64,000 bases of DNA from Muribaculaceae bacterium (GCA_017451225.1 JAFSPZ010000018.1:1-64000), one strand, 5' to 3'; counted from the stretch's first letter, positions 16,561-26,100 are shown. Numbers and translations are program-made. Notes: generated from the letters alone by a model not told the origin.

Positions 16561-17049
16561 ATGAAACTTAAGACTTTATTGAACATAGCAGTCATTGCCG
16601 GCGTTGCAATGACTCTTGCGGCATGCGCCAACAAGTCAAGCAAAAGCGCTGAGCCCGAAGCTGCCTCTCAAGAACAAGACACCGCAAGGGTCATCAACGA
16701 TAAAGACGAAGTGACCTTCCTTCGCACATTTCTCGACAACTATCTCAAGCTCCGCAGAAAAGAAGCGCAGGGCTTGGCACGTGAGCATTTGACCCAAGAC
16801 TTCTACAGCGTCTACATTGAGAAAAGCAACAATCAGGACAATGCGATTGACGCAATTTTTGAAACCGCCCCTGGCGACAAGGTTGCAAAGATTGATTCCA
16901 TGGGCAAAGGCATCGAAGAGCCCAGCAGTTTTATCGTTTATGTACAAGTAATAGGCGCCGACAAGAAGGCATACCCCATGCAATATGACATGGACGTCGT
17001 TAAGGTAGAAGGAAAATTCAAGCTCAATGACAGCGAGATGAACGATTGA
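16561..17049 (+). CDS. Lipoprotein of unknown function
   Basis: A 162-residue product. The signal peptide ends in a good lipobox (VAMTLAACANKS, Cys near residue 22), followed by a Ser/Ala/Glu linker. The folded part (FLRTFLDNYLKLRRKEAQGL to the C-terminus) is a mix of helices and strands resembling small NTF2-like or DUF3828-type periplasmic domains, but I cannot assign a family. It lies 4 nt after the HAD gene. An imperfect hairpin overlaps the stop region (17048-17068). Confidence 0.6.
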   Translation: MKLKTLLNIAVIAGVAMTLAACANKSSKSAEPEAASQEQDTARVINDKDEVTFLRTFLDNYLKLRRKEAQGLAREHLTQDFYSVYIEKSNNQDNAIDAIFETAPGDKVAKIDSMGKGIEEPSSFIVYVQVIGADKKAYPMQYDMDVVKVEGKFKLNDSEMND

Positions 17050-17141
17050 TTTTCTGAGAGAGAAAATCGGAGATTGAGAATCGTGAAAGGGCATTGCCAA
17101 ACATAGTCATGGCATTGTCTGGCTTGGTTGTTATTGTAAAT

Positions 17142-17172
17142 TTTGCGGTTTGTCAAGAAAGTATTATCTTTG
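17142..17172 (+). promoter_or_regulatory. Promoter of the Ala/Gly symporter gene
   Basis: -33 TTTG at 17142-17145 and -7 TATCTTTG at 17165-17172 stand 19 nt apart, the standard Bacteroidota arrangement. Confidence 0.7.
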
Positions 17173-17205
17173 CATTTTAATCTTCTAAGCTATCATTGAT
17201 TTTCC

Positions 17206-18633
17206 ATGGATATACTGAAACTTACCCAGAGCATAAGCGGCTATGTGTGGGGCTGGCCCATGATAATACTGTTGCTGGGAACTCACATCTTCCTCACCTT
17301 CAGACTTCGCGTGCCTCAACGCAAAATTTTCACAGCTATCAAGCTATCGGTATCTAAAGATAAGGACTCAACAGGCGACGTTAGCCAGTTTGCAGCACTC
17401 GCCACATCGCTTGCTGCGACCATAGGCACCGGCAATATCATTGGCGTAGCGACTGCTGTTTCGCTGGGTGGTCCAGGATCCGTGCTATGGTGCTGGCTTA
17501 CAGGAATCTTTGGCATAGCCACAAAATACAGCGAGGGACTTCTCGCAATCAAGTACCGCGTGAAGACCAGCGACGGCAAAATGCTGGGAGGCCCCATGTA
17601 TGCTCTTGAGCGTGGATTGGGTCAAAAGTGGCTAGCGGTGCTTTTCTGCATTTTCACCGCAATTGCCGCCTTCGGCATTGGCAACGGCGTTCAAGCCAAC
17701 GCCATCAGCGAGAATTTCACTATGCTCTTTGCCGACAACAGCCAGGTGGCCAGCATTGCTGCATGGCTTAACAATGCATTAGGGCTCAATTTTGAACCAA
17801 AGCTTTACATGAGCATGCTCATTGGATTGATTGTCATGGCCCTTGTGGGGACAGTGATAATTGGCGGTGTGAAGAGCATAGGCCGCATCTGCTCGGCGTT
17901 AGTACCATTCATGGCAGTTCTTTATGTATTGGGATGCCTCTATATCCTGTGCGTCAACAGCCAGTATGTATGGGAAGCTATATGCATGATTTGCCGTGAG
18001 GCATTCTCGATGAAGGCTGGCATAGGTGGCGCAGCCGGAACAGCAATCATGATGGGAGCACGTTACGGCATCGCTCGAGGTTTGTTCAGCAACGAGTCCG
18101 GTATGGGTTCTGCCCCCATCGTAGCAGCTGCTGCCCGCACCAAGAATCCCGTGCGCCAAGCCTTGGTTAGCTCAACTGGCACCTTCTGGGACACCGTGAT
18201 AGTGTGTGCCATGACAGGTCTTGTACTTACAACTAGCATCATTGCTTACCCCGAGATAAACTTTCACGATGGTGGCCTCTTGACAAAGAAAGCCTTCGGA
18301 ATGATACCCTATATAGGAACTCCAATCCTGACCTTCGGCATTCTCACGTTCTCATTCTCGACAATCCTTGGCTGGAGCTACTATGGCGAACGCGCGATGG
18401 AATATCTTGCAGGTAAGCGAAGCATTAATATCTACCGCATAGTTTGGCTGGTTGTATGCTTTGTGGGATGCATCATGAGCCTCGATATCGTTTGGAATAT
18501 CGCCGACATCATGAACGCATTCATGGCTCTTCCCAATCTGGTATCGCTGTTGCTGCTATCGGGTGTAATAGCACGCGAGACAAAGCGTTATCTGTGGAGT
18601 GGCCGATTAAATGAAACAGACCCTGAATTATAG
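17206..18633 (+). CDS. Alanine/glycine:cation symporter (AGCS family)
   Basis: A 475-residue inner-membrane carrier with about eleven hydrophobic segments. The AGCS signature is present: AATIGTGNIIGVATAVSLGG, WLTGIFGIATKYSEG and SNESGMGSAPIVAAAA. Members import alanine or glycine with sodium. The gene has its own promoter and stands alone before the mre operon. The N-terminus MDILKLTQSISGYVWG fits the family. Confidence 0.92.
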   Translation: MDILKLTQSISGYVWGWPMIILLLGTHIFLTFRLRVPQRKIFTAIKLSVSKDKDSTGDVSQFAALATSLAATIGTGNIIGVATAVSLGGPGSVLWCWLTGIFGIATKYSEGLLAIKYRVKTSDGKMLGGPMYALERGLGQKWLAVLFCIFTAIAAFGIGNGVQANAISENFTMLFADNSQVASIAAWLNNALGLNFEPKLYMSMLIGLIVMALVGTVIIGGVKSIGRICSALVPFMAVLYVLGCLYILCVNSQYVWEAICMICREAFSMKAGIGGAAGTAIMMGARYGIARGLFSNESGMGSAPIVAAAARTKNPVRQALVSSTGTFWDTVIVCAMTGLVLTTSIIAYPEINFHDGGLLTKKAFGMIPYIGTPILTFGILTFSFSTILGWSYYGERAMEYLAGKRSINIYRIVWLVVCFVGCIMSLDIVWNIADIMNAFMALPNLVSLLLLSGVIARETKRYLWSGRLNETDPEL

Positions 18634-18738
18634 CAAAATCCTCTATTGCCGCTATAGAGCACCACGGGAGAACGAGCAAGCATTGTCATCGGCACTTTTT
18701 TCTCCCAAAATGGTAGTCGAGTTGTTAAAAAAAATAAT

Positions 18739-18760
18739 TCTTGATTTTTTATCAAGATTT
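18739..18760 (+). terminator. Weak AT-rich hairpin, possible terminator after the symporter gene
   Basis: TCTTGAT (18739-18745) pairs with ATCAAGA (18751-18757) across a T5 loop and is followed by TTTTAT. The stem is short and AT-rich. Confidence 0.35.
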
Positions 18761-18786
18761 TATATTATTAGTTGCTTAATTTTCAC

Positions 18787-18794
18787 TAATTTTG
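18787..18794 (+). promoter_or_regulatory. -7 box of the mreB operon
   Basis: TAATTTTG followed by CAG is a perfect TAnnTTTGC. No TTTG stands at 19 nt. The leader is about 105 nt and contains a 12-bp hairpin (18840-18872). Confidence 0.6.
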
Positions 18795-18839
18795 CAGTCT
18801 GAATATAATGTATTGTAACCAAAGCGATGGCTACGATGC

Positions 18840-18872
18840 ACGCATGGTTGTGATTAACAGCCAAGTATGCGT
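18840..18872 (+). other. Hairpin in the mreB leader
   Basis: ACGCAT-GGTTGT (18840-18851) pairs with ACAGCC (18857-18862) and ATGCGT (18867-18872); the loop is GATTA and there is one 4-nt bulge. Twelve base pairs with one G-U. It lies 35 nt before the mreB start, with no T-run, so it looks like a leader structure and not a terminator. Confidence 0.5.
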
Positions 18873-18906
18873 CAAGTCATCCCAAAAAAACATAAAGATA
18901 TAAGAT

Positions 18907-19926
18907 ATGGGATTATTCTCATTTACTCAAGAAATCGCTGTTGACTTAGGAACAGCCAACACAATTATTATCCATAACGATAAGATTGTCATTGACGAAC
19001 CTTCGGTAGTTGCTCTCGACACTAAGACCCAAAAGCTCATGGCTGTGGGTGAGACAGCTCGCGAAATGCGCGGTAAGGTACATGAGGGTATCAAGACCGT
19101 TCGCCCATTGCGCGACGGTGTGATTGCCGACTTCAACGCAGCCGAGCTCATGATTCGAGGCATGATCAAGAAGGTGAGCCAAAAAAATCACTGGTTCTCG
19201 CCATCGTTGCGAATGGTGGTGTGCATTCCTTCGGGTTCCACCGAAGTTGAGATTCGTGCCGTGCGCGACTCGAGCGAGCACGCTGGCGGACGAGACGTGT
19301 ATATGATTTACGAGCCCATGGCAGCTGCACTGGGCATTGGAATCGACGTTCTCGCTCCTGAGGGCAACATGATTGTGGATATAGGTGGTGGTACTACCGA
19401 GATTGCCGTAATCTCGCTGGGTGGTATCGTGAGCAACAAGAGTATACGCATCGCTGGCGATGACCTCACCGAGGACATTCGTGAGCACATGCGTCGTGCT
19501 CACAACGTGAAGGTGGGAGAACGCACAGCCGAGTTGATTAAAATCAACGTAGGTTCGGCTCTTACCGAGCTCGACAACCCACCCGAGGACTTCATAGTTC
19601 ACGGTCCTAACCAGATGACAGCATTGCCCATGGAGGTACCCGTGTCCTATCAAGAGATTAGCCACTGCATTGAGAAATCAATATCCAAGATTGAGGCAGC
19701 AGTGCTCAGCGCTCTTGAGCAGACACCCCCTGAGCTCTACAGCGACATTGTGAAGAACGGTGTTTATCTGGCAGGTGGTGGCGCCTTGCTTCGCGGCTTG
19801 GACCGTCGTTTGACCGACAAGATTGGAATTCCATTCCATGTTGCCGACGACCCATTGCACGCTGTTGCCAAGGGTACTGGAGTTGCATTGAAGAACATTA
19901 AACGATTCAAGTTCTTGAAGCGCTAA
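18907..19926 (+). CDS. mreB: Rod shape-determining actin-like protein MreB
   Basis: A 339-residue actin homologue. Phosphate-1 is DLGTANTIIIH (residues about 11-21), phosphate-2 is MIVDIGGGTTEIAVISLGGI (about 156-175) and the adenosine motif is GVYLAGGGALLRG (about 285-297). MreB filaments under the inner membrane guide the elongasome (MreCD, PBP2, RodA), all encoded next in order. Length and motifs are normal. A 173-nt gap containing a strong hairpin separates it from mreC. Confidence 0.97.
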   Translation: MGLFSFTQEIAVDLGTANTIIIHNDKIVIDEPSVVALDTKTQKLMAVGETAREMRGKVHEGIKTVRPLRDGVIADFNAAELMIRGMIKKVSQKNHWFSPSLRMVVCIPSGSTEVEIRAVRDSSEHAGGRDVYMIYEPMAAALGIGIDVLAPEGNMIVDIGGGTTEIAVISLGGIVSNKSIRIAGDDLTEDIREHMRRAHNVKVGERTAELIKINVGSALTELDNPPEDFIVHGPNQMTALPMEVPVSYQEISHCIEKSISKIEAAVLSALEQTPPELYSDIVKNGVYLAGGGALLRGLDRRLTDKIGIPFHVADDPLHAVAKGTGVALKNIKRFKFLKR

Positions 19927-19970
19927 TCCAGCCTTTTTTCCATCAGCAGTAAGAGACCCGTTTTTTTAAA

Positions 19971-20070
19971 GCACACAGCTCTCCACAAGGCTACTACCAC
20001 ACCTGGCGCCCTTGTCTCGGCCACAGGTCAAGAATAACACTTTTCATGGTACTAGCCTTGTGTTGTGTGC
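19971..20070 (+). ncRNA. Strong long-stem structured element between mreB and mreC
   Basis: GCACACA (19971-19977), CACAAGGCTA (19984-19993) and TACCA (19995-19999) pair with TGGTA (20047-20051), TAGCCTTGTG (20053-20062) and TGTGTGC (20064-20070). That makes 22 base pairs interrupted by one mismatch and one asymmetric bulge. The apical part contains a second helix, ACCTG (20001-20005) with CAGGT (20024-20028). No T-run follows and no TAnnTTTG promoter is visible, so it is probably an intra-operon RNA element such as a processing site or attenuator. No known family is recognised. Confidence 0.55.
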
Positions 20071-20099
20071 ATACTTGAGGTTCACAGCACCCGCAAGAA

Positions 20100-20975
20100 A
20101 TGAATAACCTAATAAACTTCTTCATAAAAAATAGTTCGTGGTTCATCTTCGCATTCTATGTGATTTTGAGCCTCACGCTACTTTTTGGCTCCAATCCTTA
20201 CCAGCAGAGTGTCTATCTGACCTCGGCCAACGGCACTGTGTCCACTATCTCTAAGACAGTGAACAGCGCTTCCAATTATTTCAACCTTAAGGAAATCAAT
20301 GAGGACTTGCATCTTCAGAACGCCAATCAAAAAATGGAGATACTAGCACTGCAAGCTAAACTCAACGAGTTGGAACTCAAATATGGTTCCAAGCCTGGTG
20401 AAGCAGTAAGCGGTAAAGGTAACTATACATTCATTTCGGCCCACGTGATAAGCAACAGTGTGGTTAATCCTAACAACTACATTACTATCGACCGTGGTAG
20501 CGCCGACGGCATAGAGCCCTACATGGGTGTGATGGACATGAATGGTGTGGTGGGAATTGTAGATGCTGTCAACGCCCATTCGGCTCGAGTGATGTCGATT
20601 CTTCATCAAGACACTAAAATCACCTGCGAACTCAAGGGCAATGGAAACTTTGGACTGCTGATATGGGACGGCAAGACAACCGATCATGCTATCCTGAAGG
20701 ACCTTCCCAAAGTTGACGACTACCACGTGGGCGACACTGTGGTCACAAGCAGCAGCTCGCTGAGTTTCCCTCCAGGCTTCATGGTTGGAGTTGTTGAGCG
20801 TGTATCTCCTACCAACAAAAAAGACAGTTTCATGACACTTATAGTGAAACTGTCTTGCAAAATAACACACCTGAGCAACGTTCATGTAATCAAGAACAAC
20901 ATGAAAGATGAACTCAAGCAACTAGAGTCGTCCGATGCTACAACACTTAAAGAGGAAGGAGGCATGAAACGATGA
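20100..20975 (+). CDS. mreC: Rod shape-determining protein MreC
   Basis: A 291-residue periplasmic protein with one N-terminal membrane anchor (SSWFIFAFYVILSLTLLFG), a coiled coil (residues about 60-95) and the MreC beta domain (AHVISNSVVNPNNYITIDRG, DGIEPYMGVMDMNGVVGIV). It scaffolds PBP2-RodA in the elongasome. The C-terminus overlaps mreD by 4 bp (ATGA). Confidence 0.95.
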   Translation: MNNLINFFIKNSSWFIFAFYVILSLTLLFGSNPYQQSVYLTSANGTVSTISKTVNSASNYFNLKEINEDLHLQNANQKMEILALQAKLNELELKYGSKPGEAVSGKGNYTFISAHVISNSVVNPNNYITIDRGSADGIEPYMGVMDMNGVVGIVDAVNAHSARVMSILHQDTKITCELKGNGNFGLLIWDGKTTDHAILKDLPKVDDYHVGDTVVTSSSSLSFPPGFMVGVVERVSPTNKKDSFMTLIVKLSCKITHLSNVHVIKNNMKDELKQLESSDATTLKEEGGMKR

Positions 20976-21490
20976 AAAACACATTGTTCCATTTCCTCAT
21001 GCTCTTTGTGGCACTACTAGTAGCGCAAGTGATATGCAGCAAGATTATCCTCTTTGGAGTAGCTATGCCTGTTATATATATTTACCTCATATTGAGGCTG
21101 CCCATGAATTATTCGTTGAACTGGACATTGACAATAGCATTTTTGTTCGGTCTCTTTATCGACATGTTCAACAACACTCAGGGCATGAATGCACTGGCAT
21201 GCACTGTAATGACGATGTCGCGCCGTCCAGTCTTCAACCTGTTCATCCTCAAGGACGACGAAGACAACGACCCCATCCCATCGATGGACTCATTGGGCAT
21301 CACCAACTACCTCAAGTACATGGCGACACTAGTAACAATCTACTGCACAGTATTGTTCTTGACCCAAGCCTTCACATTGCACAACATTGGACTCACACTG
21401 ATGCGCATTATCGCAAGCAGCGTGCTATCTATATTATTGATTTTTGGTATCGACAGTTTAGTAAGCACCGAACGTGAGAAAAGATTATAA
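20972..21490 (+). CDS. mreD: Rod shape-determining protein MreD
   Basis: A 172-residue inner-membrane protein with five to six hydrophobic segments and the MreD-like piece LRLPMNYSLNWTLTIAFLFG followed by GLFIDMFNNTQGMNALACTV. MreD is poorly conserved, so position between mreC and mrdA is a main argument. It overlaps mreC by 4 bp and mrdA by 17 bp. Confidence 0.9.
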   Translation: MKNTLFHFLMLFVALLVAQVICSKIILFGVAMPVIYIYLILRLPMNYSLNWTLTIAFLFGLFIDMFNNTQGMNALACTVMTMSRRPVFNLFILKDDEDNDPIPSMDSLGITNYLKYMATLVTIYCTVLFLTQAFTLHNIGLTLMRIIASSVLSILLIFGIDSLVSTEREKRL

Positions 21491-23510
21491 TTTAGAGAAG
21501 AGGAAATTTATTATAGGCGGCTTTATTGTCGTCGTTGTTGCTATCTACCTGTGGAAACTTTTTGACCTGCAGATAGCCGACGACAAGTATCGCGAGATTG
21601 CCGTGAGCAATGCGCGTTCGACCAAAATCACACATCCCTCGCGCGGTCAGATTTATGACCGCAACGGCAAGCTTGTGGTGTATAACGAGCCTGCCTATGA
21701 CTTGGTACTTGTACCAAAAGACGTACAAGAGTTTGACACCACTACCATGTGCAAGATTCTGCAGCTCAAGCGAGAAGACTTCGACTTGCTGTGGAAAAAC
21801 ATGAGCGACCCCAAGAAGAACAAGAACTACAGCGCCACAACTCCACAGCCTCTGGTTCAAAACCTTGACTCCACCACCTATGGTCGATTGCAGGAAATAT
21901 TGTACCGTTTCCCCGGATTTGACATCTCGCAGCGCATTATCAGGCGCTATAATTATGTAGCTGCCGCCAATATCCTGGGCAACATACGCGAGGTAAATGC
22001 CGAAGACATTGAACGCGATTCCGACAACTACTATATCCCTGGCGACTATACCGGTGACTTGGGCATTGAGAAGAGCTATGAGAAATATCTGCGTGGCGTG
22101 AAAGGCAAAGAAATTCTCATTCGTGATGCTACAGGCAAAATAAAAGGCCGATATAACGACGGAAAAGATGATGTTGCGCCCATCGCAGGCAAAGACCTGC
22201 AAATGAGTATAGACATCGACTTGCAGCGCTTTGGAGAGAAAATCATGCGAGGCAAGCGTGGTGCCATAGTTGCTATTGAGCCTAGCACTGGAGAAGTTCT
22301 GGCTCTAGTAACCAGTCCAACCTATGACCCTTCATTACTTGTAGGTAAAGACCGAGGCAAGAACTACTCAAAACTCGTGTCCGACCCTAGCAAGCCTCTC
22401 TTTGACCGAGCAATCATGGCGGCCTACCCTCCTGGCTCAACTTTCAAGCCCACCCAGGGCCTCATCTTCAAGCAGGAGGGAATTATCGACAACAACACAT
22501 CCTATCCCTGTTATGGTGGGTACGTCAACAAGGGTTTGAAAATTGGCTGCCACGGCCATGGCTCCCCCATCGCCCTCCAGCCTGCCATTGCAACATCGTG
22601 CAACGGCTACTTCTGCTGGGGACTTTATTACATGCTCAACAACAAGAAATATGGCGGTCTAGAAAAATCGTTCACCGTGTGGAAAGACTACATGGTTTCG
22701 ATGGGATATGGCTACAAGCTTAACATCGACCTGCCTGGCGAGAGCCGAGGTTTCATCCCCAACTATCAATTCTATAACAAGATGATTGGCGAAGACAAGT
22801 GGGGTGCCAACTCTATTATCTCTATTGCCATCGGTCAGGGCGAAATCATGTCTACACCACTGCAAATTGCCAATCTGAGCGCCACTATCGCCAACCGTGG
22901 CTACTACATCACCCCACACGTGGTGAAGCAAATCCGCGACCTGGGCATCTCGAAAGAATACACCGAGCATCACCGCACTAAAATCAACACCGAGTATTAC
23001 AATGACATTGCAGGAGGCATGCGCATGGCGGTAATTGGTGGTACTTGCAAGGGAGCTAACCTGCCAGGACTAGACGTGTGTGGAAAGACTGGCACCGTTC
23101 AAAACCCGCATGGCCGTGACCACTCGGTATTCATGGGATTTGCCCCCAAGGACAATCCCAAGATTGCCATCTGTGTCTATGTAGAGAATGCCGGTTTTGG
23201 TGCTCAAGTGGCAGTACCTCTTGGAGCGATGGTTCTTGAGCGATACCTACGTGGTGCTAGCGACGAAATCGAAAACAGGGCCACCAAGTGGAGCGACAGC
23301 TGGCTCGAGGATGCACCTCCTGTTGTAGAGCAAGACCAAATGCAAGAAGACACCACTACCCGTCCTTCCAATACCAAAACCACTGCCAGTGCATCGGTTC
23401 CTGGCAATGACGACAACAGCTTCCCCGTGAGAAACCTGCCTCATGAGAATGCTGTTATTCCAAACAAATCTAGTTCTTTCATTTCACGAAATGGCATATA
23501 CAAAGGATAA
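21474..23510 (+). CDS. mrdA: Penicillin-binding protein 2, elongasome transpeptidase
   Basis: A 678-residue class B PBP. An N-terminal anchor (FIIGGFIVVVVAIYLWKLFD) precedes the dimerisation domain with RGQIYDRNGKLVVYNEPAY. The transpeptidase domain has the SxxK nucleophile in PPGSTFKP (Ser322), SCN in ATSCNGYF and KTG in CGKTGTVQNPHG. It cross-links lateral-wall peptidoglycan with RodA. The last 60 residues are a low-complexity Thr/Ser/Asn tail. It overlaps mreD by 17 bp and rodA by 20 bp. Confidence 0.95.
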   Translation: MRKDYNLEKRKFIIGGFIVVVVAIYLWKLFDLQIADDKYREIAVSNARSTKITHPSRGQIYDRNGKLVVYNEPAYDLVLVPKDVQEFDTTTMCKILQLKREDFDLLWKNMSDPKKNKNYSATTPQPLVQNLDSTTYGRLQEILYRFPGFDISQRIIRRYNYVAAANILGNIREVNAEDIERDSDNYYIPGDYTGDLGIEKSYEKYLRGVKGKEILIRDATGKIKGRYNDGKDDVAPIAGKDLQMSIDIDLQRFGEKIMRGKRGAIVAIEPSTGEVLALVTSPTYDPSLLVGKDRGKNYSKLVSDPSKPLFDRAIMAAYPPGSTFKPTQGLIFKQEGIIDNNTSYPCYGGYVNKGLKIGCHGHGSPIALQPAIATSCNGYFCWGLYYMLNNKKYGGLEKSFTVWKDYMVSMGYGYKLNIDLPGESRGFIPNYQFYNKMIGEDKWGANSIISIAIGQGEIMSTPLQIANLSATIANRGYYITPHVVKQIRDLGISKEYTEHHRTKINTEYYNDIAGGMRMAVIGGTCKGANLPGLDVCGKTGTVQNPHGRDHSVFMGFAPKDNPKIAICVYVENAGFGAQVAVPLGAMVLERYLRGASDEIENRATKWSDSWLEDAPPVVEQDQMQEDTTTRPSNTKTTASASVPGNDDNSFPVRNLPHENAVIPNKSSSFISRNGIYKG

Positions 23511-24975
23511 TAATAACAACAACGAAAGCAATCGCCTGCTTGCAGCCGTCGACTGGTTCACAGTATTCATCTACATTTTACTGGTGGTCGCTGGCGCTGT
23601 GAGCATATATGCCGCAACAACATCGAGCACAAGTGAAGTTAGCATGTTTGACCTAGACACATTTGCCGGAAAACAGTTCATGTGGATAGGACTTTCGTTT
23701 GTGATTGGATTCTCCTTGTTGCTCATTGACCGTCGCCTTTATGAGGCCTACGCCTACCCCATATATGCCATAATGATTATTCTGCTCATAGTCACGGCTT
23801 TTGTGTCGCCAAACATCAAGGGCTCACATTCTTGGCTCAAATTTGGCTCTTTCAGCATCCAGCCAGCTGAGTTTACCAAAACGGCGACAGCTCTTGCTCT
23901 AGCTAAGCTCTTCAGCACCTATGGTTTCCAACTCAAAGGCTGGCGCACCTACATTGTTCCTGTTGGTATCATTCTGCTTCCAGTGCTTTGCATCCTGCTG
24001 GAACGTGAGACTGGTTCGGCACTCGTGTATTTCTCATTGATTTTTGTACTCTATCGCGAGGGGATGAATGGATTTGTGCTCTTTGCAACACTATGCGCAG
24101 TCACCTATTTTGTGGTGGTACTCAAGTTTGCCGGCACATTAATCATGGGCATTCCATTAGGCAATTTCATTGTGCTCACGTGTATCATGGTCGTTATAGT
24201 GCTCATGCTCCTCATCTATTGCCGCTCGCTCATTTTGGGGCGAAACGTCACAATTGGTTACATAGTGTGTGCACTTCTGGCATGGGGTTTATCGGCAATA
24301 GGAGTTCACATCAATGGATATGTGTTCTTTTTCACCGTAATTCCATTGTCAATTATCTACTTGCTCATTGGAATGTTCCGTGACGATCTCAACAAGGTTC
24401 TCACTACTGTAATATTTGCGGTGATATCAATAATCTTCATGTTCTCGGTTAACATTGTATTCCATCATGTTCTCGCACCGCACCAGCAAAACCGTATCAA
24501 CATAGCACTGGGAATCGAAGAAGACTTAAAGGACAAGGGATATAACGTCAATCAGTCAAAGATTGCCATTGGTTCTGGCGGTTTCACAGGAAAGGGATTC
24601 CTGCAAGGAACACAGACAAAGCTCAATTACGTGCCCGAGCAGCACACCGACTTTATTTTCTGCACCATTGGTGAGGAGCAAGGTTTCATAGGTACTTCGG
24701 CCGTGCTAATACTGTTCTTGATATTAATTCTGCGAGTCATCGCCATTGCCGAGCGGCAGCACACCACCTTTGGGCGAGTCTATGCCTACTGTGTGGCGTC
24801 AATACTCATCTTCCACTTGACGATTAACATAGGCATGGTGATAGGACTTGTGCCAGTGATTGGCATACCCCTACCCTTCTTCTCCTACGGCGGCTCATCG
24901 CTGTGGGGATTCACAATCCTGCTGTTCATCCTGCTACGCATCGACGCTGTCCGCACTGAGTACGGCACATGGTAA
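23491..24975 (+). CDS. rodA: Peptidoglycan glycosyltransferase RodA (SEDS)
   Basis: A 494-residue SEDS polymerase with about ten membrane segments. Conserved pieces include KGSHSWLKFGSFSIQPAEFTK near residue 110, ESGSAL-type ERETGSALVYFSLIF, and the C-terminal GIPLPFFSYGGSSLWGFTILL. The start at 23491 (MAYTKDNNNNNESN) is chosen over 23443, which would overlap mrdA by 68 bp. The soluble insert between segments 6 and 8 is somewhat longer than in E. coli RodA. It works with PBP2. Confidence 0.94.
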   Translation: MAYTKDNNNNNESNRLLAAVDWFTVFIYILLVVAGAVSIYAATTSSTSEVSMFDLDTFAGKQFMWIGLSFVIGFSLLLIDRRLYEAYAYPIYAIMIILLIVTAFVSPNIKGSHSWLKFGSFSIQPAEFTKTATALALAKLFSTYGFQLKGWRTYIVPVGIILLPVLCILLERETGSALVYFSLIFVLYREGMNGFVLFATLCAVTYFVVVLKFAGTLIMGIPLGNFIVLTCIMVVIVLMLLIYCRSLILGRNVTIGYIVCALLAWGLSAIGVHINGYVFFFTVIPLSIIYLLIGMFRDDLNKVLTTVIFAVISIIFMFSVNIVFHHVLAPHQQNRINIALGIEEDLKDKGYNVNQSKIAIGSGGFTGKGFLQGTQTKLNYVPEQHTDFIFCTIGEEQGFIGTSAVLILFLILILRVIAIAERQHTTFGRVYAYCVASILIFHLTINIGMVIGLVPVIGIPLPFFSYGGSSLWGFTILLFILLRIDAVRTEYGTW

Positions 24976-24995
24976 CAGAATAAAAAACATCTATT

Positions 24996-26090
24996 TTATT
25001 CCTTATATTCCTTAAATGGAATTTCAAGCTCCACCCATTCGTCATGATTGGGGTGTTCTTCTTGCGCTGTGGAGCGAGATACCGAGAGACCCATGAGGCG
25101 GATTGGATGCCTGCTGTAGTCAACTTGCTTGAGCAATTGCTTGGCAAGTGAAAGGATGTCGTTTTTATCTCGTAGAACTTTATCTTGGGTGATAGAACGA
25201 GTAATCTGCCTGAAATCGTGAAACTTCACCTTGAGTGTGAGCGTACGCCCCTCAAAGTCATATTTCTCAAGACGCCGTGTCAGCTCGTTCACTGTGTTAT
25301 TCAACTCTATTATCACTGCTCCTAGTTTGTGAATATCATGCTCGAAAGTATGCTCACAGCCCATTGATTTACGTTCCCATTCAACCACAACAGGCCTGTC
25401 GTCGATGCCACGGGCAAAGTTGTAGAAAACTGGTCCCATCTTGCCAAACACATCGGTTAAATGCTTTAGCGACACAGCACGCAAGTCTGCACCTGTGTTG
25501 ATTCCCATCTTGTGCATGGTTTGTGCTGTTTTAGGGCCCACAAGCCAGAATTTCTCTATACGCAACTGGTCGATAAACTCCTGGGCACGACTGGGATGTA
25601 TTGTGCATAGTCCGTCGGGCTTGCGTTGGTCGCTGGCAATCTTGGCGAGGAACTTGTTATAGCTAATTCCGGCCGAGGCTGTAAGGTGCAAACGCTCTTT
25701 TATCTTAGCCTTAATCTCACGGGCAATGTCGACAGCAAGCTCAATGCCAGGCTTGTTCTCGGTCACGTCAAGAAAAGCCTCATCAAGCGAAATGGGCTCC
25801 ACAAGGGTGGTATACTCGTGGAAAATGGCATGCATCTGTCGTGACACCTCTTTATACACCTGATACCTGCCCGGCACCACAATGAGCTGCGGACACAACC
25901 GCTTTGCTACACGCATCGACATAGCCGAATGCACACCAAAGGGACGTGCCTCGTAGCTGGCAGTGGACACAACGCCACGATCGGAGTCGCCTCCCACGGC
26001 AATAGGCTTGCCACGAAGCTCGGGATTGTCGCGCTGCTCAACCGAAGCGAAAAACGCGTCCATGTCGATATGTATTATCTTGCGCTGCAT
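24996..26090 (-). CDS. dinB: DNA polymerase IV (Y-family, translesion)
   Basis: A 364-residue polymerase. Catalytic carboxylates sit in IHIDMDAFFASVEQRDNP (residues about 6-22) and SLDEAFLDVTEN (about 102-113). The steric-gate region, helix-hairpin-helix motifs and little-finger domain (SMGCEHTFEHDI, LTLKVKFHDFRQITRS) follow. It performs error-prone synthesis across lesions. It is convergent with rodA. The promoter box at 26101-26108 leaves a leader of only a few nucleotides. No LexA-type box was recognised. Confidence 0.95.
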   Translation of the reverse strand: MQRKIIHIDMDAFFASVEQRDNPELRGKPIAVGGDSDRGVVSTASYEARPFGVHSAMSMRVAKRLCPQLIVVPGRYQVYKEVSRQMHAIFHEYTTLVEPISLDEAFLDVTENKPGIELAVDIAREIKAKIKERLHLTASAGISYNKFLAKIASDQRKPDGLCTIHPSRAQEFIDQLRIEKFWLVGPKTAQTMHKMGINTGADLRAVSLKHLTDVFGKMGPVFYNFARGIDDRPVVVEWERKSMGCEHTFEHDIHKLGAVIIELNNTVNELTRRLEKYDFEGRTLTLKVKFHDFRQITRSITQDKVLRDKNDILSLAKQLLKQVDYSRHPIRLMGLSVSRSTAQEEHPNHDEWVELEIPFKEYKE

Positions 26091-26100
26091 AAAGGCTATG

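Noticed and set aside
18611..18802. A 63-codon plus-strand reading frame after the symporter gene
   Set aside because: It overlaps the end of the symporter gene, has no promoter of its own, runs into a poly-A stretch and lacks coding character.
24978..25001. Terminator between rodA and dinB (GAATAAAA with TTTTATTC)
   Set aside because: The stem is almost only A-T and overlaps the dinB stop codon; too weak to call.
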